A stretch of 64,000 nt of DNA, taken from the NCBI RefSeq assembly GCF_009725985.1, contig NZ_RCNR01000005.1, forward strand, positions 1-64,000, read 5' to 3'. The notes under the pieces are model-generated. The model was given only the letters and a program-made list of their open reading frames with translations, did not search any database and was not told the origin of the DNA. Positions 26,701 through 35,132 of this stretch are shown one piece after another; position 1 is the stretch's first letter; every line of letters begins with the position of its first letter. The translations under genes and the position numbers were made by a program. This DNA is from Zobellia amurskyensis. Lineage in GTDB: Bacteria > Bacteroidota > Bacteroidia > Flavobacteriales > Flavobacteriaceae.

Positions 26701-28281
26701 ATGAAAGCAATAAAGAATTTAGGACTAGTCATTTTTCTGATAGGACTAACCACTTTTACTGTCGTACCCGTATTGGGCACCTTCAGTTTGGACCAAAGTA
26801 CCTTTGACCAAATCATAAAGGATAAAAACATTAAAAGTGATGTTTTTATCCAATCTATAAACCAGAACGTGGTTGGCAAAGATTTTAATGGCATGCTAAG
26901 TTTATCGCCAACAATTACCTCCGCATTAGATGCCGCAAATAATCAACACAAAAAGAACAAGGAATACAAAAAGGTAATTTACACCAGTGGTCATGATATG
27001 GCCGCTTTAATCGGCAAGAAATCCGGCGCTGGCCTTATCGCCCAAAACAAAGGCCTTATGTGGTTCTTGACCTTTGGCCTTGGCATTATTGGAGCGTTAA
27101 TGTTCATTCTGCCCAATGTTATTCTATTAGGTAAAAAGGGCATTAAAAACGATGGTGTTTACCATGAGAGCGCTACAAACAGAGGTTGGATAGCTTGGAT
27201 GGTATTCATATTCCTAGTATCCTTTTATCTGGTATTGTACTTCCGCCCAGAATTTGCCGTAAACTGGACGTTTTTGGTAGACCCGATAAGCGAAAGCCTT
27301 AGTGGAAATCCTGCTGGCCATTGGTTTGTATATGGTTTTATGTATTGTGTAGTTATGACTGTAATGGCCGTACGTATGTATATTAAATACCGTCACAACG
27401 TATACCAAATGGTACGTACAACATCAGTTTTGTTCTTCCAAATCGTTTTTGCTTTCCTGATTCCTGAAATAATGGTGCGTTTACAAATGCCATATTATGA
27501 TTTCAAGAATGCGTTTCCTTTAGATTATGATTTCTTTTTTCAGTGGAATTTAAAAGAACTACTTAATAGCGGTGGTATTGGATTATTCATTCTGGTGTGG
27601 GGTGTTGTCCTGACCTTAGTGATCGTACCGGTTATGGTCTATTTCTTCGGAAAAAGATGGTATTGTTCGTGGGTTTGTGGTTGCGGAGGTTTGGCCGAAA
27701 CTTTAGGCGACCCTTATCGTCAACATTCAAGTAAATCTTTATTTTCTTGGAAAGTAGAACGTTGGTTGATACACGGGGTCTTACTTTTTGCCGTGGTTAT
27801 GACAGGTATGACGTTATATAGCTTCTTCACAGAGTCCGGAACTATACTCGGTATTAAAACACAAAGCGTTCAAAACACTTATAGTTTGTTAATCGGTGCC
27901 ATCTTTGCTGGGGTCATAGGAACAGGTTTTTACCCTATTTTCGGTAACCGCGTATGGTGTAGATTCGGATGTCCGTTGGCCGCCTACCTTGGTTTCGTAC
28001 AACGTTTCAAATCCCGATTTAGAATCACGACCAATGGCGGACAATGTATCTCTTGTGGTAACTGTTCTACTTATTGCGAGCAAGGTATTGACGTACGGGC
28101 TTACGCTCAAAAAGGTGAAAATATTGTACGCTCTAGTTGCGTAGGTTGTGGCATATGCTCTGCTGTTTGTCCACGCGGAGTTTTAAAATTAGAGAATGGT
28201 CCAGAAGAAGGCCGTATTAACCCAACCGAAGTTTTGCTAGGTAATGATGTTGATTTAATGGAGTTGGTAAATAAAAAATAG
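26701..28281 (+). CDS. NapH/NosR-like 4Fe-4S membrane protein
   Basis: This 526-residue inner-membrane protein has several hydrophobic helices (at the N terminus, near 120-140, 165-185, 205-225, 235-255, 295-315, 345-370 and 390-410). The motif WYCSWVCGCGG near 320 resembles the NapH/NosR cysteine motif. Two 4Fe-4S ferredoxin clusters follow near 450 and 480 (CISCGNCSTYC and CVGCGICSAVCPRG). An extracytoplasmic loop covers about 25-115. It should carry electrons across or within the membrane, probably from the FAD protein encoded just upstream. The acceptor is unknown. Confidence 0.87.
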   Translation: MKAIKNLGLVIFLIGLTTFTVVPVLGTFSLDQSTFDQIIKDKNIKSDVFIQSINQNVVGKDFNGMLSLSPTITSALDAANNQHKKNKEYKKVIYTSGHDMAALIGKKSGAGLIAQNKGLMWFLTFGLGIIGALMFILPNVILLGKKGIKNDGVYHESATNRGWIAWMVFIFLVSFYLVLYFRPEFAVNWTFLVDPISESLSGNPAGHWFVYGFMYCVVMTVMAVRMYIKYRHNVYQMVRTTSVLFFQIVFAFLIPEIMVRLQMPYYDFKNAFPLDYDFFFQWNLKELLNSGGIGLFILVWGVVLTLVIVPVMVYFFGKRWYCSWVCGCGGLAETLGDPYRQHSSKSLFSWKVERWLIHGVLLFAVVMTGMTLYSFFTESGTILGIKTQSVQNTYSLLIGAIFAGVIGTGFYPIFGNRVWCRFGCPLAAYLGFVQRFKSRFRITTNGGQCISCGNCSTYCEQGIDVRAYAQKGENIVRSSCVGCGICSAVCPRGVLKLENGPEEGRINPTEVLLGNDVDLMELVNKK

Positions 28282-28310
28282 TTGGCATAACCTTTATTCT
28301 ATTTCCAATA

Positions 28311-28352
28311 AAAAACCTTTATGTCATAGTTGTTAAGACATAAAGGCTTTTT
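28311..28352 (+). terminator. rho-independent terminator
   Basis: A 10-bp perfect stem (CCTTTATGTC at 28316-28325 with its complement at 28337-28346) closes an 11-nt loop and is followed by CTTTTT. It ends the FAD/iron-sulfur operon. A-runs upstream could make it work on both strands. Confidence 0.85.
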
Positions 28353-28400
28353 GTTAGTTCTTTCTTCAAAATCCGACTATAACCTTAAATAATTATCAAA

Positions 28401-28883
28401 ATGTTCTCCAAGCTGTTTCTTATGATAACCTTTATTTTTTTCGGACAACAACCCGAAGAGAATATGGTGTACCATAAAGCATACTACCAAACGGGAAACA
28501 TTAAAGAAGAAGGTTGGTTAAAAAATGGTGTAAAAGATGAATTCTGGAAGTTTTATCACACCAACGGAAAAATATCCGAACAAGGTCATTACCAAAACAA
28601 CCAACGCGTATCTTATTGGTATTTTTACGATAGCTATGGCAAACCACTTCAAGAAGGCCACTATAAAGACGGAAAGAAGTCTAACTGGTGGTTGTTTTAC
28701 GATTCTATGGGAAAAGTGAACCACAAATGCCAACTGAGCAACGGTGAGAAGAACGGATACTGCCTTCAATATATCAACGAAAAATTGACCTCAGCAGAGA
28801 AATATCAAAACGGCAAAAAAATTAAGGAATGGTTTAGTTTTAGTAGTTTTAGACGCGAAAACAACTTATCCGACCTTAAATAA
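28401..28883 (+). CDS. MORN-repeat protein (YwqK-like)
   Basis: This 160-residue protein is made of about five repeats of roughly 23 residues of the form YxxxGxxxExGxxxNGxxxGxWxFY, the MORN_2 / YwqK antitoxin-like repeat. The short hydrophobic N terminus could be a signal peptide. These repeats form a beta-sheet surface and usually mediate binding. The YwqK antitoxin label is a homology name and does not prove a toxin system; no toxin is next to it. Its stop overlaps the next ATG by one base. Confidence 0.82.
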   Translation: MFSKLFLMITFIFFGQQPEENMVYHKAYYQTGNIKEEGWLKNGVKDEFWKFYHTNGKISEQGHYQNNQRVSYWYFYDSYGKPLQEGHYKDGKKSNWWLFYDSMGKVNHKCQLSNGEKNGYCLQYINEKLTSAEKYQNGKKIKEWFSFSSFRRENNLSDLK

Positions 28884-31282
28884 TGGCACGTTTCTACCAA
28901 CTACTTTTGTTTATTATTACGATTTCTGTTCAGGCACAAACGGAAATTAACTATCCTGAAGTCGTTTATGGAAAAGAAGATATTGGCGCCAGTTGGGTAA
29001 GTCACCCAGATATAAAGGGCGGCGAAGATACAGCTGTTTTGTTTCGTAATACTTTTGAAGTTGATGATTTAAGACCTGATTTCATTATCAACATCTCCGC
29101 AGATAATCATTACTTTCTATATGTAAACGGACAGTTTGTAACTCACGGTCCACAATTGAGTGATATTCAGCATTACAAATATGAAACGCTAAACCTTAAA
29201 AATTATCTAAAAAAAGGAAAGAATGTAATAGCTGTAAAGGTTATTAATTTTGGAAAAAGAAGGTTCTTAGGCATGCAGTCCATTTTCACTAGTTTAATGG
29301 TGAACGGAGTATCGTATGGCGCTAAAATTATAAACACAACCGGCTTTAAAGATTTTTGGGTCTGCACAATAGATGAGTCTTATAAAGCGAACGAAGTAGT
29401 ATGGCGTGGCGGAGAAGAAACAGCAATTGTTGGTGGCTTTTATGCCAATAACCCTACTGATTTTATTGACATGAACAAATACCCCACGGGATGGGAAACG
29501 CTAGGTTATAACGACTCCGATTGGCAAAAGGTAGAGTTTTTTGAGAATGCCAGTAGTATGGGCGGTTCTATTGCTTATTTGCTAGAACCCCGCAATCTAC
29601 CTTTGCTCACCTGGGATAAAGAAGCCATTGGAAACATTGCAAGAAGTTCCGAAAAGGAAATTCCAGAATTTCCCATTTCAGGAGATCTGGTAATTCCCGC
29701 ACACCAGAAGACAATCTTTCTAATCGACCAGAAATACGTTACGAACGGTTTTCCCGAACTTATTTTCAGCAAAGGAAAAGATGCCCGTATTAAAATAAAA
29801 TATGCTGAAAACCTTTTTGGGGAAGACAATGAAAAAGGGGACCGGAACAACATTCAAAACAAAAAGCTTCTAGGGTATTATGACAGCCTTATTTCCAACG
29901 GAAACAACTCCCAAAAATTCATCCCCAATTGGATGCGCACTTTTCGCTTCGTAGAATTTGAAATAGAAACAAAAGACCAAGAGCTGGTCCTTGAAAGTTT
30001 CATCAATTATCGTTCTAGAACAAATATTGCTTCAGCCGCTAGTTTTACTTCTGACAATGAAATGTATAATAACATTTTTGACATCTGTAAACGAACAGTA
30101 GATATCTGCACTCAGGACTATTTCTTAAGTGACGCCTATTATGAGACTATGCAGTATGTAGGAGACACTAAAATACACGCACTACTTTGGCAGGCTATGA
30201 GCGGTAATCTAGACCACACTAAGAATGCTATTGAACAATTTCACCAATCCAGGGATGCGGACGGAAATATTCTAGGAGCCTATCCGCTTAGATCAACTTT
30301 CATCTACCCAACTTATTCATTGGTATGGGTAGATATGATTGCCGATTATTATAATCTAACCGATGACACCTCTTTTATTGAAAAATATAAAGACGGCATC
30401 CTACATACATTGGCTGGTTTTGAAAAGAATATGAACGAGTTAAATTTGGTGAACGAAACCAAATACCGCTATTTCATAGATTGGTATTCAGGACCCAATG
30501 ATGGAAAAGGTACCGCAACAAAAAACAACGGAAAGAACTCTGCCGTAGTAAGCTTACATTATGTACATGCACTACAGAACGCTGCCAAATTATTTAGCGT
30601 TATTGGAGAAACCAACACGGCTGAAAAGTACCAAAATCGGGCAAATGCTATTAAAAAATCCGTTTTTGAACTTTGCTATGACACAAACAGACAATTGTTT
30701 GCCGAGCGTCCGGACAAGACCGTTTACGATCAACATACCAACATCATGGCCATCCTTACGGATGCCGTTGATGAAAGCCAACAAAAAGCACTTTTAACAA
30801 AAATCTTAAACGACCCTGATTTACTACAGGCCACATATTATTATCGTTTCTATTTATTTCAAGCGATACAAAAGGTTGATGCCCCAGAGATGTTTGACTT
30901 GGCACAAAAGCCATGGGAAGCTATGATCGAAAATCATATGACCACTACCCTAGAACGTTTCGAAAGCGAAAAAAAACCAACACGGTCCGAAGTGCATCCG
31001 TGGAGTGCTTCACCCGCTTACTTTTATTTCAATTATTTAGCCGGAATAAAATCCGTTAAAAATGATTTTGAAGAAGTCATGATTGCTCCCGTTTTTGGAA
31101 AACTTCAATCTATGGACGGACTGCTTCCTACTTCAAAAGGAAACATTCTTTTCAAGCTGAGAAAATCAAAAAATAAGCTTTCGGCAGAAATTACTCTTCC
31201 TGAAAAAATGAAGGGCCAATTAGTTTGGAACGGAACGCGCACCCCCTTAAAACAAGGGAAAATCAAATACACTATAAAATAA
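28883..31282 (+). CDS. GH78-like alpha-L-rhamnosidase family glycosidase
   Basis: This 799-residue exported enzyme has a signal peptide (cleavage near VQAQ). An N-terminal beta-sandwich region is present (NHYFLYVNGQFVTHGP, sugar-binding-like). An (alpha/alpha)6 barrel occupies about 380-710. SDAYYETMQYVGD near 415 fits the acid-catalyst region, and RSEVHPWSASPAYFYF near 705 holds the second candidate Glu. A short C-terminal beta domain follows. The family removes terminal L-rhamnose; this branch may have other specificity. It is joined to three glycosyltransferases rather than to SusCD, so it may act on the cell's own glycan. Confidence 0.85.
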   Translation: MARFYQLLLFIITISVQAQTEINYPEVVYGKEDIGASWVSHPDIKGGEDTAVLFRNTFEVDDLRPDFIINISADNHYFLYVNGQFVTHGPQLSDIQHYKYETLNLKNYLKKGKNVIAVKVINFGKRRFLGMQSIFTSLMVNGVSYGAKIINTTGFKDFWVCTIDESYKANEVVWRGGEETAIVGGFYANNPTDFIDMNKYPTGWETLGYNDSDWQKVEFFENASSMGGSIAYLLEPRNLPLLTWDKEAIGNIARSSEKEIPEFPISGDLVIPAHQKTIFLIDQKYVTNGFPELIFSKGKDARIKIKYAENLFGEDNEKGDRNNIQNKKLLGYYDSLISNGNNSQKFIPNWMRTFRFVEFEIETKDQELVLESFINYRSRTNIASAASFTSDNEMYNNIFDICKRTVDICTQDYFLSDAYYETMQYVGDTKIHALLWQAMSGNLDHTKNAIEQFHQSRDADGNILGAYPLRSTFIYPTYSLVWVDMIADYYNLTDDTSFIEKYKDGILHTLAGFEKNMNELNLVNETKYRYFIDWYSGPNDGKGTATKNNGKNSAVVSLHYVHALQNAAKLFSVIGETNTAEKYQNRANAIKKSVFELCYDTNRQLFAERPDKTVYDQHTNIMAILTDAVDESQQKALLTKILNDPDLLQATYYYRFYLFQAIQKVDAPEMFDLAQKPWEAMIENHMTTTLERFESEKKPTRSEVHPWSASPAYFYFNYLAGIKSVKNDFEEVMIAPVFGKLQSMDGLLPTSKGNILFKLRKSKNKLSAEITLPEKMKGQLVWNGTRTPLKQGKIKYTIK

Positions 31283-31291
31283 GCTTTGCTA

Positions 31292-31987
31292 ATGCCAGAA
31301 ACCGTTATTAAAGTCATAATTCCAGCGTACAATGAGGCAGACTCCATAGCTTCGGTAATCCGTGAAATCCCAAAATCGGTTACTGAAATTATAGTGGTTA
31401 ATAATAATTCGTCTGATAAAACAGCTGAAAATGCCGCCGTCGCTGGGGCTACCGTACTGAACGAGAGCAGAATGGGCTATGGCTATGCTTGTTTAAAGGG
31501 AATGGACTATGTAGCCAAACAATCCAAAGCACCTGATATTATCGTATTTGTTGACGGAGACTATTCTGATTATCCAGAAGAACTTGATAAACTTGTAGCT
31601 CCAATATTGAATAAAGAGGTAGATTTTGTAATTGGTTCGCGCGTAAAACGACTAAGAGAAGATGGCAGCATGACTCCGCAACAGATTTTTGGTAACTGGC
31701 TGGCCACTTTTTTAATGAAATTGTTTTTTGGTGCAACATTTACGGACCTTGGTCCGTTTAGGGCTATAAGTTACGGTAAGTTGTTAGCACTCAACATGGA
31801 GGACAAAACTTACGGATGGACGGTAGAGATGCAATTGAAGGCTTTAAAGAAAAAGTTAGCATATACCGAAGTACCAGTACGTTACAAAAAAAGAATTGGT
31901 GTGTCAAAAGTATCCGGTACCGTAAAAGGTAGTATATTTGCGGGCATTAAAATATTAGGTTGGATTTTTAAATACAGCATAAAATAA
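31292..31987 (+). CDS. family 2 glycosyltransferase (dolichyl-phosphate-like)
   Basis: This 231-residue GT2 enzyme of the DPM1/UDP-glucose polyprenol phosphate type begins KVIIPAYNEADSIASVI, with NNNSSDKTAE and VDGDYSDYPEEL (the DxD equivalent). VPVRYKKRIGVSKVSGT near the C terminus is a phospholipid-acceptor-like basic stretch. No strong transmembrane helix is present. The ATG at 31292 is preferred over the TTG two codons upstream. It sits 2 nt before a larger GT2 gene. Confidence 0.86.
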   Translation: MPETVIKVIIPAYNEADSIASVIREIPKSVTEIIVVNNNSSDKTAENAAVAGATVLNESRMGYGYACLKGMDYVAKQSKAPDIIVFVDGDYSDYPEELDKLVAPILNKEVDFVIGSRVKRLREDGSMTPQQIFGNWLATFLMKLFFGATFTDLGPFRAISYGKLLALNMEDKTYGWTVEMQLKALKKKLAYTEVPVRYKKRIGVSKVSGTVKGSIFAGIKILGWIFKYSIK

Positions 31988-31988
31988 T

Positions 31989-33473
31989 ATGGGTTTAATC
32001 ATTGCTTACATTATTATCGCAATCTATAGTGTAGCACTACTATTGATATTTTTTTACAGTTTGGCGCAACTGAACCTTTTGGTAAATTACCTAGGGTACA
32101 AAAGGCGTAACCAAATTGCCCCAAAATTCAATCTTCTAGATCCAAAAGAAATTCCTTACGTCACCATACAACTGCCTGTCTATAACGAAGAATACGTTAT
32201 GGAGCGCTTGTTGGAAAACATTGCAAAAATAGAATATCCAAAAAGCAAACTTGAAATTCAGGTGCTAGATGATTCTACGGATGATTCTGTGAACGATACC
32301 GCTACACGAGTTAAAGCTTTACAAGAAACAGGTCTTGATATTCAACATATACGCCGCGAAAACCGCCAAGGATTTAAAGCGGGAGCCTTAAAAGAAGGTC
32401 TGGAAATTGCAAAAGGTGAGTTCATTGCCATTTTTGATGCCGATTTTATGCCTTCCGGCGATTGGCTAAAAAAGACCGTTCTTTACTTTAAAGACCCAGA
32501 AATTGGTGTTGTACAAACACGATGGGGCCATATTAACCGTGAATATTCCACACTAACCCGTATCCAGGCTTTTGCTTTGGATGCGCATTTTACCCTAGAA
32601 CAAGTTGGAAGAAATGCCAAAGGCCATTTCATTAATTTTAACGGTACTGCCGGTATCTGGCGTAAAGAATGTATTATAGATGCAGGAAACTGGGAAGGAG
32701 ACACATTAACAGAAGACCTTGACCTTAGTTACCGCGCACAATTAAAGAACTGGAAATTTAAGTATCTTGAGGATGTTGAAACACCTGCGGAACTTCCTGT
32801 TGTAATTAGTGCGGCCCGTTCGCAACAATTTCGCTGGAACAAAGGTGGTGCCGAGAACTTCAGAAAAACGGTGGTTAACGTTGTTTCCGCTAAAAACATC
32901 TCATTCAAAACCAAGTTTCATGGTGTTATGCACCTTTTGAACAGCTCTATGTTCTTGTGTGTATTTTTGGTTGCACTATTAAGCATCCCGGCCATGTACA
33001 TTAAGGCTATATACCCTCAGCTAGATATTGTATTTACGCTATTAAGTTTCTTTGTTTTAAGTACCATTATACTTTTTGTGTGCTATTGGTTTACCTATAA
33101 AAGTATTCAGGGCAGTAGCTTTGACAATTTTGTAGATTATATTAAACTGTTCTTCACCTTCTTTTCGGTAGCATTGGGGTTCTCTTTACACAATTCAATT
33201 GCCGTTCTTGAAGGCCATATGGGTAAAAGAAGTGAATTTGTACGTACACCTAAATTCAACTTGAACAATCTTACGGATTCTTGGAAAGGCAATAAATATC
33301 TTACTAAAAAATTGTCTCCGAATATGATTCTTGAAGCTGTTCTAATGGTGTATTTCCTTTTTGGAATGTACAGCGCTATTCCCTTGAACGATTTTGGACT
33401 TTTCCCTTTTCACTTTATGCTTTTTATAGGATTCGGATTCGTTTTCACAAAGTCGTTGACTTCTCGTGTATAA
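31989..33473 (+). CDS. membrane-bound processive-type GT2 (cellulose-synthase-like)
   Basis: This 494-residue integral membrane glycosyltransferase starts with one membrane helix. A GT-A domain follows with YNEEYVMERLLENI, LDDSTDDS, FDADFMP, TEDLDLSYRA and the QQFRW motif. That is the D,D,D,QxxRW signature of processive GT2 enzymes such as CESA, CslA and hyaluronan synthase. Four or five helices end the protein. It is probably a glucan or mannan type synthase; the product is unknown. It lies in an operon with the preceding small GT2. Confidence 0.88.
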   Translation: MGLIIAYIIIAIYSVALLLIFFYSLAQLNLLVNYLGYKRRNQIAPKFNLLDPKEIPYVTIQLPVYNEEYVMERLLENIAKIEYPKSKLEIQVLDDSTDDSVNDTATRVKALQETGLDIQHIRRENRQGFKAGALKEGLEIAKGEFIAIFDADFMPSGDWLKKTVLYFKDPEIGVVQTRWGHINREYSTLTRIQAFALDAHFTLEQVGRNAKGHFINFNGTAGIWRKECIIDAGNWEGDTLTEDLDLSYRAQLKNWKFKYLEDVETPAELPVVISAARSQQFRWNKGGAENFRKTVVNVVSAKNISFKTKFHGVMHLLNSSMFLCVFLVALLSIPAMYIKAIYPQLDIVFTLLSFFVLSTIILFVCYWFTYKSIQGSSFDNFVDYIKLFFTFFSVALGFSLHNSIAVLEGHMGKRSEFVRTPKFNLNNLTDSWKGNKYLTKKLSPNMILEAVLMVYFLFGMYSAIPLNDFGLFPFHFMLFIGFGFVFTKSLTSRV

Positions 33474-33552
33474 CATAGCGAAGCTATATTTAAAAAATAC
33501 CATCAAGTCATTTAATTTCCTTATTTTTTCGGTGACAAGAACAAACCGTTAA

Positions 33553-34914
33553 ATGCCTAATTCTCCTGCCACATACTGGAAACTCCACAAGGTGCCCATA
33601 TTCCTAGCACTAATAGGTGCTTTTCTTTACTACACCTTTGCCTTTCAGTTAGAGCGAACGGACTTTATAAAGCTATTAACGCTGTTTGCGGCTTCCTTTT
33701 TTTTATGTTACAAGCTGATACAATTTGAAAAATGGAACTTTAAATTTCTTCTGGTAGCAGGTATTCTATTTAGGTTGATTTTCTTGACTACCGAACCCAA
33801 TCTCTCACAGGATTATTATCGCTTTATTTGGGACGGACACTTAGTGGGCAATTTCATTAACCCCTACTTAGAAGTCCCCAACGACTTAATTACCCAAAGC
33901 GACTTGGTAATACCCAATGCCCAGCTTCTTTACGACAGCATGGGAAGCCTAAGCGCTAAACACTTTAGCAATTACCCTCCATTAAATCAATTACTATTCG
34001 CCATTGCTTCAATTTTAGGCGGCAAAAGTATTGTGGGCTCGGTACTAGTTCTGAAAACCATTATTATTCTGGCGGATATAGGTATTTTCTACTTTGGGAG
34101 AAAACTATTAAAACATCTTAATCGTTCGCCTCATCTTATTTTTTGGTATTTCTTGAATCCCTTGGTAATTATTGAGCTTACGGGAAATCTGCATTTTGAA
34201 GGCGTGATGCTTTTCTTTTTTGTCTGGGCCCTGTATTTGTTATCCATTAAAAAATGGACCTTGGCAGCCATTCCCTATGCACTATCCATATGCGTAAAAC
34301 TAGTTCCTTTATTGTTTCTTCCCCTTTTTCTAAAACATCTAGGGTTTAAAAAAAGTGTAAGCTTCTATACGGTAATTGGGGTTACGTGCCTTATATTATT
34401 TATTCCCTTTTACTCTTCGGAATTTATTGCGAACTACTCCAAAACCGTTGGCTTATGGTTTTCAAATTTTGAATTTAATGCCGGCCTATACAATGCTATA
34501 AAATATATTGCTATTCAGTTTGATGGAAAACCTTGGGAACTTATAAAAACCTATGGTAAAATAACCCCCATCATAACTATTCTTGCCGTACTGTTCTTTA
34601 CCTTTTTTAGAGATAACCAAAAAATATCCGTTCTCTTAACTTCAATGCTGGCCGTACTTACCCTTTACTACTTCATGTCTGCCACAGTACACCCTTGGTA
34701 CATTATATTTTTGGTAGTGCTTGGCATTTTCACCCGCTATAAATATGCTATACTTTGGTCCGCTACGGTAATACTTAGCTATTACGCCTATTCAAAGATG
34801 GACTTTAAAGAAAATTTAGGATTAATTGCCGTTGAATATATTTCCGTATATGCGTTTTTGATTTACGAAATTTTTAACTCAAGAGAGCAATTTGTTATTT
34901 TTCGCAAAAATTAA
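33553..34914 (+). CDS. polytopic mannosyltransferase-like GT-C protein
   Basis: This 453-residue protein has about ten hydrophobic helices. The first periplasmic loop contains NLSQDYYRFIWDGHLVGNFINPY, where the acidic D-x5-D pattern resembles the catalytic loop of GT-C enzymes (DUF2029/PIG-M-like). Such enzymes use polyprenyl-phosphate sugars, which fits the DPM-like GT2 encoded upstream. It ends before the promoter of the arginine operon. Confidence 0.8.
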   Translation: MPNSPATYWKLHKVPIFLALIGAFLYYTFAFQLERTDFIKLLTLFAASFFLCYKLIQFEKWNFKFLLVAGILFRLIFLTTEPNLSQDYYRFIWDGHLVGNFINPYLEVPNDLITQSDLVIPNAQLLYDSMGSLSAKHFSNYPPLNQLLFAIASILGGKSIVGSVLVLKTIIILADIGIFYFGRKLLKHLNRSPHLIFWYFLNPLVIIELTGNLHFEGVMLFFFVWALYLLSIKKWTLAAIPYALSICVKLVPLLFLPLFLKHLGFKKSVSFYTVIGVTCLILFIPFYSSEFIANYSKTVGLWFSNFEFNAGLYNAIKYIAIQFDGKPWELIKTYGKITPIITILAVLFFTFFRDNQKISVLLTSMLAVLTLYYFMSATVHPWYIIFLVVLGIFTRYKYAILWSATVILSYYAYSKMDFKENLGLIAVEYISVYAFLIYEIFNSREQFVIFRKN

Positions 34915-34946
34915 CCGCACACCTTTATACTTTCGTCATAATCTTG

Positions 34947-34954
34947 TACATTTG
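34947..34954 (+). promoter_or_regulatory. promoter of the arginine/proline operon
   Basis: TACATTTG is an exact TAnnTTTG box. TTTA sits 19 nt upstream at 34924-34927, where TTTG is expected. The start point is predicted at about 34960, only a base or two before the ATG of the leader peptide. Confidence 0.65.
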
Positions 34955-34961
34955 ATCTTCC

Positions 34962-35042
34962 ATGAAAGGACAAAGACACATATCTAAAACTTTGAGCAAC
35001 CTTGCTCCAGTTCGCCCGTTTTCTCGTCGCCGTCGCCCGTAA
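34962..35042 (+). CDS. arginine-rich leader peptide of the arg operon
   Basis: This 26-codon ORF begins with ATG right after the promoter and ends with TAA. Six codons are Arg: residue 5 (AGA), 18 (CGC) and 22-25 (CGT CGC CGT CGC), giving the end PFSRRRRP. It is too short for routine gene calling. By analogy with the his, trp and leu leader peptides, ribosome stalling at the Arg run when charged tRNA-Arg is scarce should change the folding of the mRNA behind it and so control the operon. The next gene starts 90 nt after its stop. I know of no named homologue. The position, the promoter and the codon run together make it convincing. Confidence 0.75.
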   Translation: MKGQRHISKTLSNLAPVRPFSRRRRP

Positions 35043-35111
35043 GGGTGTTCCATATTTCATGGGAATAGGTGAGTCCATTTCCGCACAACGACCAACAATT
35101 CATTATTTTTT
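34994..35111 (+). promoter_or_regulatory. arg leader RNA with alternative hairpins
   Basis: Hairpins that can be drawn are as follows. GAGCA/TGCTC (34994-34998 with 35003-35007) lies inside the leader ORF. CGCCC/GGGTG (35034-35038 with 35043-35047) takes in the last Arg and Pro codons and spans the stop. TTCCAT pairs with 35059-35065, with one bulge. GGGAAT/ATTTCC (35061-35066 with 35077-35082) uses the same bases 35061-35065 as the previous hairpin, so those two exclude each other. TCGCC inside the Arg run can also pair with GGTGA at 35068-35072. A run of six T lies at 35106-35111, but 23 nt from the last stem, so it is not a classical terminator. The mechanism could be Rho-dependent or translational. 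Confidence 0.5.
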
Positions 35112-35132
35112 ACAGTTTAAATCCTTTTGGCA

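Noticed and set aside
28401-28883. Toxin-antitoxin system around the YwqK-like MORN protein
   Set aside because: No toxin-like gene is adjacent. MORN repeats are common outside toxin systems.
33474-33500. Short hairpin ATAGC/GCTAT after the processive GT2 gene as a terminator
   Set aside because: The stem is only 5 bp and no T-run follows.
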